From the NCBI GenBank assembly GCA_017562135.1, contig QEYB01000406.1:124001-188000 (forward strand): a stretch of DNA of 64,000 nt. Reading direction: 5' to 3'. The stretch's first letter is position 1; every line of letters starts with the position of its first letter. A program made the position numbers and the translations under genes. The notes under the pieces are model-generated. The model was not told where the DNA came from and did not search any database. It saw only the letters and a program-made list of their open reading frames with translations. This DNA comes from Dipylidium caninum (taxonomy: Eukaryota; Platyhelminthes; Cestoda; Cyclophyllidea; Dipylidiidae). Shown piece by piece: positions 27,101-38,600 of this stretch.

Positions 27101-30100
27101 TAGACGGAGGTAACTGTGCCATTTTTACGAAATGTTTAAATTTAACACTGAAATGAGTGGCCGTACATGCACATGCACATAAAGTTCGGCCATTGATTCT
27201 TGCGTTGCCATTGGCCAGTGCAGAATGCACGCACCTGCTCATAGTGTGAGGTTGCTGTTTTGTTTTCAGCATTAGCACATGTTTACCCTGGAGAGAAAAA
27301 AAATTTCTGTGTATCACAACTTACTTGGTTGGTAAAAAATGTCCTGCATACTGTTATAAGCTGATCTGACTATGGCCGCGTTACAGTCTACTTTGCGGCT
27401 AGTGGCGTTTACCATCGGTGGTCAAAATTATGGCCAACTTATCATAGTAATAGCATTTGAAGCTGATTCAAATCATTGAACATAAGCTCACCCAGTGAAA
27501 GTTCGTTCTGTGTTTGTTGTCCGTTGGGTCCGTGTTGTGATGTCATATTTCCGAGTGATTTCAGTGGTAAACACTATCCTCATGAACTATGAACACTGCG
27601 GGTCAACTTTAGGCGATTCGGTTGGGTTGCTGTTTTTTTAGGATTAAAATGTTATTGTAAATATCTTCTTCACCTCTTTTGTTCGTTTTCTTGTTTGTCA
27701 GTTCATTAGAACTTTCGAATTTTTAGTAGGACATTTCATCCGCCTCCTGCGTTACCTTTTGTACTTTACCTGCATTTTCATCTACTCACTACTATTTTAC
27801 ACTGTATGATAAACAGTTTTACGGATAAACAGATTATTATTTCCAGTTTTGCCAACTCTAAAATTCTGTTTTTTGTTCGTACCTAGAGATTATTTCTGAT
27901 AGTGATTTGCCTCCCCCCATAACTTTCAATCGTGTCTTTTGGCGATCATGACTTCAGAAACTTTCATTTTACACTAATCCACTCCTCATAAAATGTTCTA
28001 ATAATTTTGATGTACTTGGGTGTCTACGCTGTATCAATCTTACTTTTGGAAACTTACCAATTTGCCTTCTACGATTCGCATCCAAATATTTCCGTTTTAT
28101 TAAAAGAACCAATTTTACTAACTGAACATAATCTTTTATCATTGACATTTGTCAAAAAGGTTTCTCTGGCGACAAGTACATTGCGGCATTGCGGGTTCTT
28201 CCATGCTTCATACTTGCAACCGGCGGTTCGTACGATATTCTCCAGCGTGCCCCTAAGTGGGAAAGTGCACTCATTCTAGTTTTTCGTAGCTTCTTGTTGG
28301 TAGCGAAACCGCTAATTTTATCTCGTATTCTACTGGTCTATCTACTCTCTAACATATTCGCAGCATGGATGTTCTCTTGTTCTGGTGTGACACGGCACTA
28401 CTTGCCTCTCTCGAACTGAGCCAAACGTTGGGGTCAAATATCGTAAAAAGTAAATATCTACCGACCATCTGCACTGATTATTCCTTACTGTTTTGAACCA
28501 AAGTAACCTCCGTGTCACCTATGATTTTGTAAAACCCACTACTGTAACCGAATTATTCGTATATGTCACATGTTTGTGACCCTAAGTTTCGGTACATTTA
28601 ATGCGCTGACAGTAATACACTGTTTAGAACTCTGTGTATTTTGTCCAAATAGGTTGGTCATTCTTACTCTTAGCTTTTTGATATGGTCTTTACTTAAAAG
28701 TCAACTTTCCCACGCCATTTACAGTCTTCCAGGATGGTATCCCTTCTGGCCAGTTGGCCAGGAGAATCATGAGGTGTTCGAGCCTGGTATCACTGTTACT
28801 GATAGAACGCTCCCCTTAGTTCTTCAGAAATGCATGCGTACAACCGCACACGTAACATAGACACTTAGTCATCGGAGTGTTTTGAAACCGGCCCCACCCA
28901 TTTCAAGTAGACGTTCGCTCGTGTGCGCATCTACGGTAGCGAGAGAGGCCGTAGACGAGAAAGCAAGCAAGCAAGCCACACGCAGGCACGAGTCATGGAG
29001 AGATGGTTCAAGAGTCCGCTGATCCTGTTTGAGCACGTCTATTCTCATACGCCTACCTGCCTGTGCGCGCTTCACGCATCCAAATACACATGCGTGTGCA
29101 CAAATTCGTCTATAACATTGTTTGACGCCGTCTACAGATGCTTCAGCTGCAGCCACTTTCTTAAGCCAGTCGTCCACCAGCTAATATGCCATTTACGCCC
29201 TTCGACAAAGCCAAAATCTGACACTATCGGCACCCAAGTTCTTGCAGATGGGGGAGAGTGCGCTGTAACTCTGATTTTGCGTCTTGACAGTATTCAAAGT
29301 TCCGCTTATATCTAAACACTAGAGTTCTGTTGGGATTCTGTGTTCTTTCCTGCTCCCGTGAGAGGTCGTTATCTTCAATTCACTGCGTATTGGTATATAT
29401 TTCGTGATATTTTTCAACTTCGTATATCTCGAAGCCATACATTTGTTGGTGTCGATAGCGGAATTTTTGTGTACAATGGTTATCTTTTCATCATTGCAAC
29501 CAAAGTTAGATAATTTCTTTGAAACCTTTTTATTATCTAGAACTGTCGTTCTAGTTACCGATGCATATTCTTTTCCTTGATGTTAAACCGAAGATCTAAA
29601 AAAATTCGAGAATTTTATTTTGGGATTGTCATATTGTTTCATTCTATCATTGTCACGTTGGTAACCAGAAATTGTCCCATTTTATCACTTCAAGAAACGT
29701 AGTCAGTACTGAGTTCTTTCACCTTCCGAATCTGATCGAGTCTGTAGAAATTTTAAACATTTTCGCCTGAATTCACTCTTAGGTCAGCAGATACACCGCC
29801 GGGTAATTTTGGAACCTGGACTTAGGTAGTCCTTAAATAATGCTGACATGGTAGATCCTCGCCGGAACTTTCTGAATACTTCTTTGTCTTCCCACACAAT
29901 TTGCACTTTTTCAGTAAAGTAGACTGTTGGTAGCCGCATGGGACTCGACAATGGCCGTTCACTCCGGTGATCTTTCAATTGAGCAGATCTTTCGAATTTT
30001 TGCGCTCCATTGTGTACTCAATCCATTTAACTAATCTTCTCCCGATCCTAGCTAAAATTGAAAAAGTTGATGTTATTTTAATCTCTGTCGCTTCTTAAAC

Positions 30101-32369
30101 TTCCTATGGTGTTTACAACCAGAGTCAACTTGGGGTATTTTGAAAGCAAATATGGGTATATGATATTTTTCTTACCCAATGGAAAAAAGACATTTCTTCT
30201 TGATCGCTAATAAAACGCCCTGTAGTTTGCAGGTCCTCTGTGTTATCCGACTACTAAAATCGGTCCAAGCGCTCATGTAATGTTCAGGACATGTACACTA
30301 ATGCGACCGCAATTGTAATGTATCGTGTATTTTAAACCAAGTATTTCCGTACCTAACGGTGCCAGCTTCCGTTCCCCCCCCACCCCTCCCCCTGCTTATT
30401 TCTTTAAACCATTTATGCTCCCCATGGACTTCCTCTGTAAGTTGATACTAACCATTTTTTTAAACGACCTATGTCATTATAATTTAGTGTTCAAGCAATT
30501 TTTTTGCATGTATTCATGTAGTTGTCGTTCGGTCAGGAAGCAGCGTTATGGAGCTGGAATACAAAGCGCTTCTCCGTTTGTTTATCATTTTGCCCCGGCG
30601 CACCTCGCCTGATCGATTATCGACTTGGACACATCGTAATGGGAAGCCCTTCCCACGACCAAAATCCGGACAGAAGGCAGAGGAGGGGGCCGACCTTTGT
30701 GTGACCGCCTTTCGTGGGAAAATCGATATCCCGAGTCGCGGACAGGGCGGAGTAATTGGGGATACAGGGGAGAGAAGTGGCTCTAGTGAGGCCCGACTTC
30801 ACCAATCCAAAATGAGATTTTGTGTATATGAAGTAGCGGCGATCCAAGAGGGACTGTCGTCGTTGTCGGTTTGCTGTCTGTGCTTAGTGTCGTGGTGTCG
30901 GACGAATAGGCGGGGACAACGGGGTCTGACGAAAGCAGCCAAGACGGATTTTTGATGCTCACTTTAAAGGCTCATGGGAAGAGTACACACATTTCTGTCA
31001 AATATTGCCAGTTTCCACTTCTTATAAGCGCTGCCACTGTTGTGATGGTTCGCTGATGTTCTTTTCAACATCATTACCATCTGGCAATTTTAATCCTGTT
31101 TTGTAATATCCAGCACTAGCCACCATTGGACGAACCGAAGAAGCCCTGGTTTTGGTCTAAGTAATAGCACCTAAAATGAAGTTTGGCATCTCGTAACCTC
31201 ATTTTTCTGAGACAAGGTGCTTTTTTCCCACTTCTATTTCGGAACACCTTTTCTTAATTTCTGCAGTTGTGGTCTGCCTCTAGCAAACTTTTTAACTTCT
31301 CCCCTTTGTGTAGAGTTGCTATATATGATTCACTAATTTATGATGTTGATTTCATTCTCCACTTCGATATACGTCGTCTTGAGACTTCCCCTTCACATTT
31401 CTGTTTTGTGTCGCTCAACACTCATTTGATGTAAAAGTTTATTTCCCTAATCTGCCTCCATAACTTTCGAACCCCCTTTCCAGAATATGAAATTATGATA
31501 TTCAAGGGATGAGTTTACAATATTTTATTCCCACATTCTTTCATATTATTTTTGGGCCTCTCATAAATAGTATGACATGCACACTCGATATGTTTTGATT
31601 TGTGTCAATCATATCTCATTGGTTATGAATGACAATAAGCCTAAATAGTGTCTATTCTCTGGGATGGCATATTCTTCAATATAGTACCGTTCTGCAATAT
31701 CCCCTCACTAAGTCATAGCATCTTCTTACCGATTGAAATAGCGCAGGTATTCCATTGTTCGTGATGTTCTCCGTGTTCATCGTAGTGTATGGCATTGTTA
31801 ATAATCTCATTCAGATTTTCCCCTTAGGTTAGCTCGCCTCTCCTCGAACTTTCTCTCAAAATTGCTCTGTAGATAACTTCCTTACTCTGTTGCGCATACC
31901 TTTTATTATTAGAATAATGGATCCGTGATGTTAGTCAAATTACCAATCCTTTGTATCCGTAATAATACATTTTGGCTATTTTTTCACTCACTATTTGAGT
32001 TTCTTGACCACCGGCCGCCATTTTCCAGATGTCTTATTGTAAGGGGGAGTCACCTCATATCTAGGAGAAATACTAGTTCTTTGGCATGACGAACGTACAC
32101 CAAATGTCTTGTTCATCACAATCCCATCGGTGTGCTATTTAGTTTATTTCTTTGTGATGATGGACGCCATTTTGATGTCGGCGATGAACCTTCGATATAC
32201 TGGTATGAGGGGATGGATGTCCTGTTAACCGCCCGAAAGATTTGGTGAAATGACCAATGTCCGACAGAAATTTCAAAGAGGCAGCATTGCCAATACCTTG
32301 GCATCACGGGGACGCGCGCACAGGCACCAGCGTCCATCGCTCAAACGGTTTAGCCAATCGTTTTGCTGC

Positions 32370-32505
32370 GTGTACGAGCACACGCACACACAGTGGTGTG
32401 GGGAGCACTCACTCTGTGTACGTGCACACAGACTCGTACGCACGCACGATGCTCTGGGGCTCTCGACTCAGCGTGCTGGTTTGCGTGCACGCACGCACGC
32501 ACGGA
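32370..32505. promoter_or_regulatory. CA/CG-rich alternating tract upstream of the psq transcription factor
   Basis: Repeated CACACG, GTGTACGTGCACAC and GCACGCACGCACGC segments form an alternating purine/pyrimidine region ending about 65 nt before the ATG at 32571. Such DNA can adopt Z-form and is often near promoters. No TATA box was identified. The role is inferred only from position and composition. Confidence 0.35.
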
Positions 32506-32570
32506 CCATGCGCCATATCTATCGGTTGCAGACGCCTTGAGCACACACAACTGCACGTTCGGCGCACAGT

Positions 32571-35356
32571 ATGGCTAGTGTCGACCCCATTGCTCCTACT
32601 GTCTCCGTTGTCGATGCTGCCACCACCGCTACCACATCTCTGTCCTCTACCGAGTCCACCGTGACACTCCCGCAACCCATCCTCCCCCCTGTCTCTCCTA
32701 CCAACCAGCCCACCCCCATGGATACGTCCACAATCCCCGTGGAAGTGTGTTTTTCCTTACCGCAACAACAACCTCCGCCACCACCGCCCATTCAAACACA
32801 GTTGAGCGAAACCATAATCAAACCCGAGGCCCCTAATACTACGTCAACTATCACCCCCATGAAGCGGCCTCGCCACAAACCCGGGGAACGCAAGGAACTC
32901 TTGGAAAAGGCTGTGCGTGATGTGAGGGAGCAGAACATTTCAATGCGTAAGGCTGCATCTCGCTATAATCTTGCCAAGTCTTCACTGTGTGACTACGTGC
33001 GCAAGAACCACATTATTCTGCCCAATAACCGGTGTAAACCTTCGTCTGCGGCTCTCGGTTCAACTACTTCCAACATTAATAACTCCACCGTAGGAGAACA
33101 CCACCACCATCAACATCATGTTCGTTTCGATGCTGCATCGGGGGCAGCGGCTGGAACGCAGCAAACTGCGACGCTACAACAGCCCCTAGCAGGTGCACAA
33201 GCCGGCTTTTTCAGTTTGCCTCTGGAAACGGCGACGCACGCCGTCACCCCTCCAGGAGGAGGAGGTGGTGGTGGTGGTGGTGGGAGTATCCTGTCGCGAT
33301 TTGAGAGTCCCTGGAATAATGTCTCAGGGTTGCCAACCCAAGTTCCCATGCAGAATTGGAGCTCTCTGGCGGCACAGGGAAAATCTCTTAGCTCATTGTC
33401 TCAGGTCTCGGCTGCGTCTTCGCCGAAGCAGGCGGAAGTGAGTTATTTTGTATGCATATATTTCTCTTATTCTTCTTACACCCTCTTTTTGTGGTCATTT
33501 GCCTACCTGCGATTAATTTCTCTGTTTGTAACACTACAAACCTTGCGTTTTCGGGTTATTGCAACTATGTTGAATTTCGTTATTACTAAATATAATTTAC
33601 CAGCTTTTCGGCTCTTTGTTCCTGCATATTTTCGTGCTGAGCTTCCATGTCAGAGCTGCCATTAATAAATTGTCAAATAAACAAGGCACCCTGTTCCTAA
33701 TCATTGGGCATTAACTAGTGAGTTTACACGTTGCCGACCTAAATTTAACATAGTCTGCAATTTTGCGTTTGGTTGGCTACACTTCCGATACGGTAAATTT
33801 CAATTAAACAATTAATGTATTCCTATTTTTAATACCATTTTAAGTTGGATCATGCCCCAAAATTTGCCAGTCTGAAGCGGTATACTACTTAAAACTCTCG
33901 ACTGAGCGTATCCTGTCATCAGTTAATGAGTGCGACAATTTCATCTGTCCCTTCACACCTTTTTCTAACTTCTACAAGCCCAACTTATGTTATGTAAGGT
34001 GGCATTTTACCTAGACTTGCGCGATGTTTGGGTTAGAGCCAATGTTATTTCCAGTGGTTGGTCAAAGAATCTGCATGCTTACGGCACTTCGAACCTATGT
34101 CTGAAATCTTATTGTAGAATCCTTTATCGAAAAAATCGTAGTTCTCTTTTATCAGATGGATAAGACTGCCTCTTAATTGATAAAAATGAACCGGTTTAAA
34201 CGGTGATTTACGATTTTACTGGCGTTATCGACACCATCACGAATAAGGTACCCACTTGGAAGTTTTCAACATTTTCTCAGAGATAGAAGGACAGTTATAA
34301 CGGTTACGAGGTTAACAGAGTGTAACGGTTAATCACTGATGTCGTTATTATTTCTTTTTACAGTCTCTGTTGGGCATTAATACGGCATCCAATTCACCGG
34401 ACGGTTGCAGTGGCGGTGGCGGTGACAGCACTAGCAACAACGGTATCCTGTTGCAGCCACAGCAACATTCAAAACTACCGGCAACAGGGATTTTCCCAAC
34501 CACATCCTCTACTTCGTCATTTATTTGCACACCGCTTTCGAGCGAAGCTCTGGAGAGCATAACATCCACGACACCCTTCTTTGCATCCGCCTCCGCCACG
34601 GTCCCGCCACCCACTTTCGCTGTGACCACTCACTTTCCCTCCTCATCTACCGCCTCGTCTGCCGCGTCCCACCTCCTACCACCACCACCGCTCCAAGCAT
34701 CGACAAGTATACCTGCGGATGCGCTGATCCCAAATACGCTCTCGCGTTCTCTCGCATCTATTTACGCTCCGGCCCCTCAGGCACCACCGCTGCCGCCGTC
34801 GTCGCTCCCATCGACGCATCAGCCGCCTCCACTGTCTTCCGTCACTGCTGCTCCACAACTGCCCCTCGTCTTTCCTTCTCCCGCCACCGGTGCTACTGGA
34901 GTGCCCAACTCTGTCGATGCTAATGCAGCAGTAGACTCGCTTCAAAGGTTGCTGATGGCAGCAGCAGCAGCAGCAACGACCCGTACCGATGGAAAACAGT
35001 TATTGCCAGCAAATATTGGAGACCTCCTCCTTGACCTTCCCTCACCGATGGGCTTTCCTACACCACCACCCCCTGCCGCCGTTACCAACGCCACCACAGC
35101 TGGTGCCCTCCTCCGCAAACTTCAGTTGCCCAACTGCCTCAATTCCTTCGTTGGGGGTGCCCCTGTAGCACCGAATGCTTTCGCTAGCACCATTCCCACC
35201 AACTGTAGTGGCGTCAATGCTGCTGGTTCAGCAGCGGCAGCAGCAGCGGCAGCAGCAGCGGCTGCTGCCGCCGTTGCTGTTATTGCAGTAAGCGGTGCAG
35301 GCCAAATTAATCGCTTACCATCGTCATTACTGCAACAATCACTAACTCTCGACTAA
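32571..35356 (+). CDS. Pipsqueak (psq) type helix-turn-helix transcription factor
   Basis: Two exons, 32571-33437 and 34364-35356, joined in frame (GTGAGT donor, TTTTTACAG acceptor) for 619 aa. The ATG at 32571 is preceded by an in-frame TGA, so it is the natural start. Residues about 104-146 form an HTH_psq DNA-binding domain; the key stretch is KAVRDVREQNISMRKAASRY followed by NLAKSSLCDYVRKN. A basic KRPRHK just before it may be a nuclear signal. The rest is low complexity: Pro-rich 38-73, His-rich 177-183, ten Gly at 229-238, a long Ser/Thr/Pro-rich second exon and 14 Ala at 579-592. There is no BTB domain and only one psq unit is seen, unlike insect Pipsqueak or the CENP-B/transposase types. 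A nuclear sequence-specific regulator is likely; targets are unknown. Further exons or isoforms are possible. Confidence 0.85.
33438..34363 (+). other. psq transcription factor intron (926 nt)
   Basis: Starts GTGAGT and ends TTTTTACAG. The exon-1 frame stays open for about 75 codons into it, so intron retention would give a truncated protein with a hydrophobic tail. No other feature was seen. Confidence 0.85.
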
Positions 35357-35614
35357 CGTTGCTCTCAGTTCGTGTTACATTCGCTTCCAGGCGGTCGATT
35401 TTCCCACGACCTTGCGAGCAGATCGGTTCTTATCCTCATCTCCCTTTTGTCCGGGTTTTGGTTTTCGAAAAGAGCGTGTTTCCATTTTTGTGTCCGAGTC
35501 GATAATCATCATGCGTGGGGAACATCTTTTTTTATCATCTGTTTTTTTTTGTTAATAACGTGAATTTTAACGCTTCTTATTGTTACTGATTTCCAGCGGT
35601 TACCTCAAACACAA
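35357..35614 (+). promoter_or_regulatory. 258-nt gap between psq factor stop and DNPEP ATG, with a strong 3' splice site
   Basis: The gap must hold the 3' UTR of the first gene and the 5' end of the second. I see no AATAAA or ATTAAA in it. At 35596 there is a good 3' splice acceptor (pyrimidine-rich, ending GATTTCCAG), 18 nt before the DNPEP ATG, and a weaker TTCCAG at 35390. It fits either a 5' UTR intron or a spliced-leader acceptor in a polycistronic unit. Confidence 0.5.
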
Positions 35615-38600
35615 ATGAGCTTCGCTAAGGAACTCGTCAACTTCATTAACAAGTCGCCTTCGCCTTTCCATGGTAAGTCGTTTTTTTTTATTATGATGAC
35701 ACTCGAAGGTTCTTTCTTGATCTCTTCTGGTCAAAAATAGTCCTCTTCCTTTCATACACCACCTATTTCCTTTTGATCATCCGGACACTTTTCCCTTTCG
35801 AAACTTGTCAGTTTCCTCTATTTTATCTAGATGAACAGTTCCCACTTCATTAATACCGACGATAACCATCCTTTTCCTGCTTTGGCCAAATCATGTGCAG
35901 AAGTATCTTCACTCTCTCCCATTTTCTTTCATTGTATGGCTGAACTGGATTTACTTTTTGTTTTTATTCACTTAACTGTAAAGTTGATTTGTCCAATCGT
36001 CGCGAAATTTTCGTAAACATTCAACGTTTTTTTTAATTTTCATATTTCTTTGATATCTACTTTTCAACTTATGCGGGCTCTGCAAATCGTGTCCGCTTAT
36101 TTTCGAGCGTGATTTCCAAAAATGTAGCCCACATTCTCTAAATTCTAGTCTTTCTTGAACAAAAATGTTGTCACGATTTTTTTTCTATTTCTTTTTACTC
36201 TTCTATATTTGGACTTTTACTGTTGGAGGGATTTTTTGAACAACAGTTTTATTAGCCGGATTACCACCGCCTCGATGCTTTATCCCAGAGTGACTTCTCC
36301 TAGCCTGGTGCTTTCAAGACTGATAGGTACTTTTCGTTTGTGGGCCTCCACAGTAAACACGACTTCATTTGGTCAGACAGACGATTACTACTTGCACTTC
36401 CATGAGGGCGGGGGTAGGGGGCGGGGGTGGGGAAATGGGATATTTTGCCACGTTTTCGGTTAACCCCGTCGTCATCCCTGTTTAGTCGGGTACATGTGCG
36501 TGTCGCTTCAGGTGGCATTGATTAATGTCAGGAGTGAGCGCGGATCTCGTGTTCACTGACCAAATAATTCAATTGCCATTGTCAAGAGCTCTGCTCACAG
36601 ATATACGGCAGCTGTAGAAGCAGCGACAGCAGATCTCTTCTCATCGATCAGTGTGGGCGATGTGTGTGTGCGTGTGTGTTGGCGTGCCTGCTCACAGCCA
36701 CAAAACTGCGCGTGCGTGTGTGCCTGCCTGCGTTCTTGTAGGCTATTAATCTCTCTCGCACTCATTCAATGCCCTTCAAGTGTGATCCATCTCCACACTT
36801 GATTGCGCATTCACTTGGCCGTGTGTGAGTATGCACATGCGTGCACTTTTTAGAGTTGCATCGGGACTCACTGAGTGAAATGAAGGTTGCCCGAATAGTG
36901 AAGAGCTCTCCCATCCTATCCTTTTCAAATACATCTACATACCTACATGACTGCTCGCCTAGTCCATTTCTATAGAGGGCACTGTCGGTCAGGTTCATGC
37001 CCCTGGTCCAGGGCATAGTTTGAGGTACTGAGTCGTTGTTTTTTTGACTGTTAATTAACAAAAATGAAAGTATGCACGGACGCTGTCCGCTTTACACTAC
37101 GCCATGTTTGTGTGTGCGTGTTTGTGTGTGCGTGCATCCTATTAGAATAAATTATACGGCTTGCCTCTCCGTTCGGTCAAATTGAACTGAACTGAACTAA
37201 CCTGCGCGCTGGCGTGCTCTGTGAAGTCTAGTTTCTGCCTCATCGCTTGGGTGAAGCATTCGAACCAATCGGAAGGCGACTCACTGGGCTCATATGCGAA
37301 CGACGAACGATGTACAGTGTGGAGGTAGCTCATGCGTCTTCTTACAAAAGTTGACGCCCATTGTTGATTGATCACTCAAACTGTGCGTATGTAGACTTGT
37401 TTGAACAGTCAATGCTGCGCGCGTGATCATGCCTTCATCCGTTAACCTTCATTACTCCCTGGTCAGCTAGTGATGTGCACTAAAAACACTACTGGAAACC
37501 CAGTTTCAATGTACTTGGATGATTGTCACACCATTCTCCTTATTTCTTGATCATAGGGTCAATTGAGCAATAATTACCCGCATCAACTAAAACACTGTCT
37601 ATAATTAGTGATACATGCTTACTACATCAAAGCTGACAGGTTCGGCATCCGCTCTTTTGCTTCTTTTTTATTTTTGCTCCTTTCTCCGCCAAATTACTGA
37701 GATGACAAGCTAGTTGAAGTTTTCTGCTTCATAGTTGCTTTCCCACTTGTACTGTGATTGACAGCCATGAGTAGACTTTGATTGAGAAATACATTGGATG
37801 AATTTCCTACACACAACGCCTGGCTTTCCTATTTATCTATTCAAGTAGGATTCATTAACGCTTGTTTATACGGCGTCTTGTTTCGGACATAACTGCGGTG
37901 TGGCTTAGTCGGGCAGAATGATCAATGGCCGGTGTATGGTTTCCACGCTTCACTAGAGCGACTAAAAGGTCCAAACGTCTGTTCACATAAGTGGATTTCA
38001 TTTTGCAAAATCTATGTGACGTGGATAAACTCTTCCGTCCGCCACCGTGGACCTGGATCTTTGGGAAAATGGACCTCTTGTCAGTTCTGAGGAAACGGAA
38101 ATGGAACGAAGCGGAGGGAAGGAGAGGGGAGGAGAGGGGAAGGAATAGTGAAACATTAGTGGGGTTGCGATGAGTACATAGGCCTGGCTCGGTGTCCGTG
38201 TTGTAGAGGTGCCTTTGCACACGAGTACTGAAAATACACAAACGTATTCGCACCTGCGGGTGTCTGGTATTTGAGGTCATGAAATGACCCGGTTTTATAT
38301 TGCTGTTACCGCTACCACCATCACTACCGCCTCATTTGGCCGCGCTCCTCTGATTCGTGTGTACTTTATGCTTCTCTGTGGCCCACTTGTCCTCTCCCTC
38401 TGCTGACCTCCCTAACCATACCCCTCATGTCCTGTGATCTGCCTCTTGTATCTTTTTGTCTGCCTCCGTTTTTTTTATCACCATACTCTTTCTCCCATCT
38501 CTTCCTACGCTCTGCCTGTCTAATTTTCCAAGTACCCCTGTTTGCCTGTGTATTCGCCACGTGCTCTGATTGTGATGCTGTTTTGTGCGCCAACGGTACT

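Larger units (their letters stand above)
19536..32570. other. Long T-rich stretch (13 kb) with no supported gene
   Basis: From about 21 kb the plus strand has clearly more T than A. No ORF has a recognisable domain. Items seen: an unexplained minus-strand frame at 20512-20733 with a hydrophobic start; a poly-T run at 24121-24137; A-rich minus-strand frames near 24.4-26.4 kb that faintly recall a decayed retroelement; and GC-richer islands near 23.7-24.0, 28.9-29.2 and 30.5-30.95 kb. It could be the 5' intron of the psq transcription factor, since introns of the plus-strand genes nearby are also T-rich, or it could be intergenic. Confidence 0.5.

Noticed and set aside
37142..37375. 77-codon minus-strand ORF in DNPEP intron 1 with a CAG/GTTAGT donor
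   Set aside because: No recognisable domain and no partner exon; likely chance.
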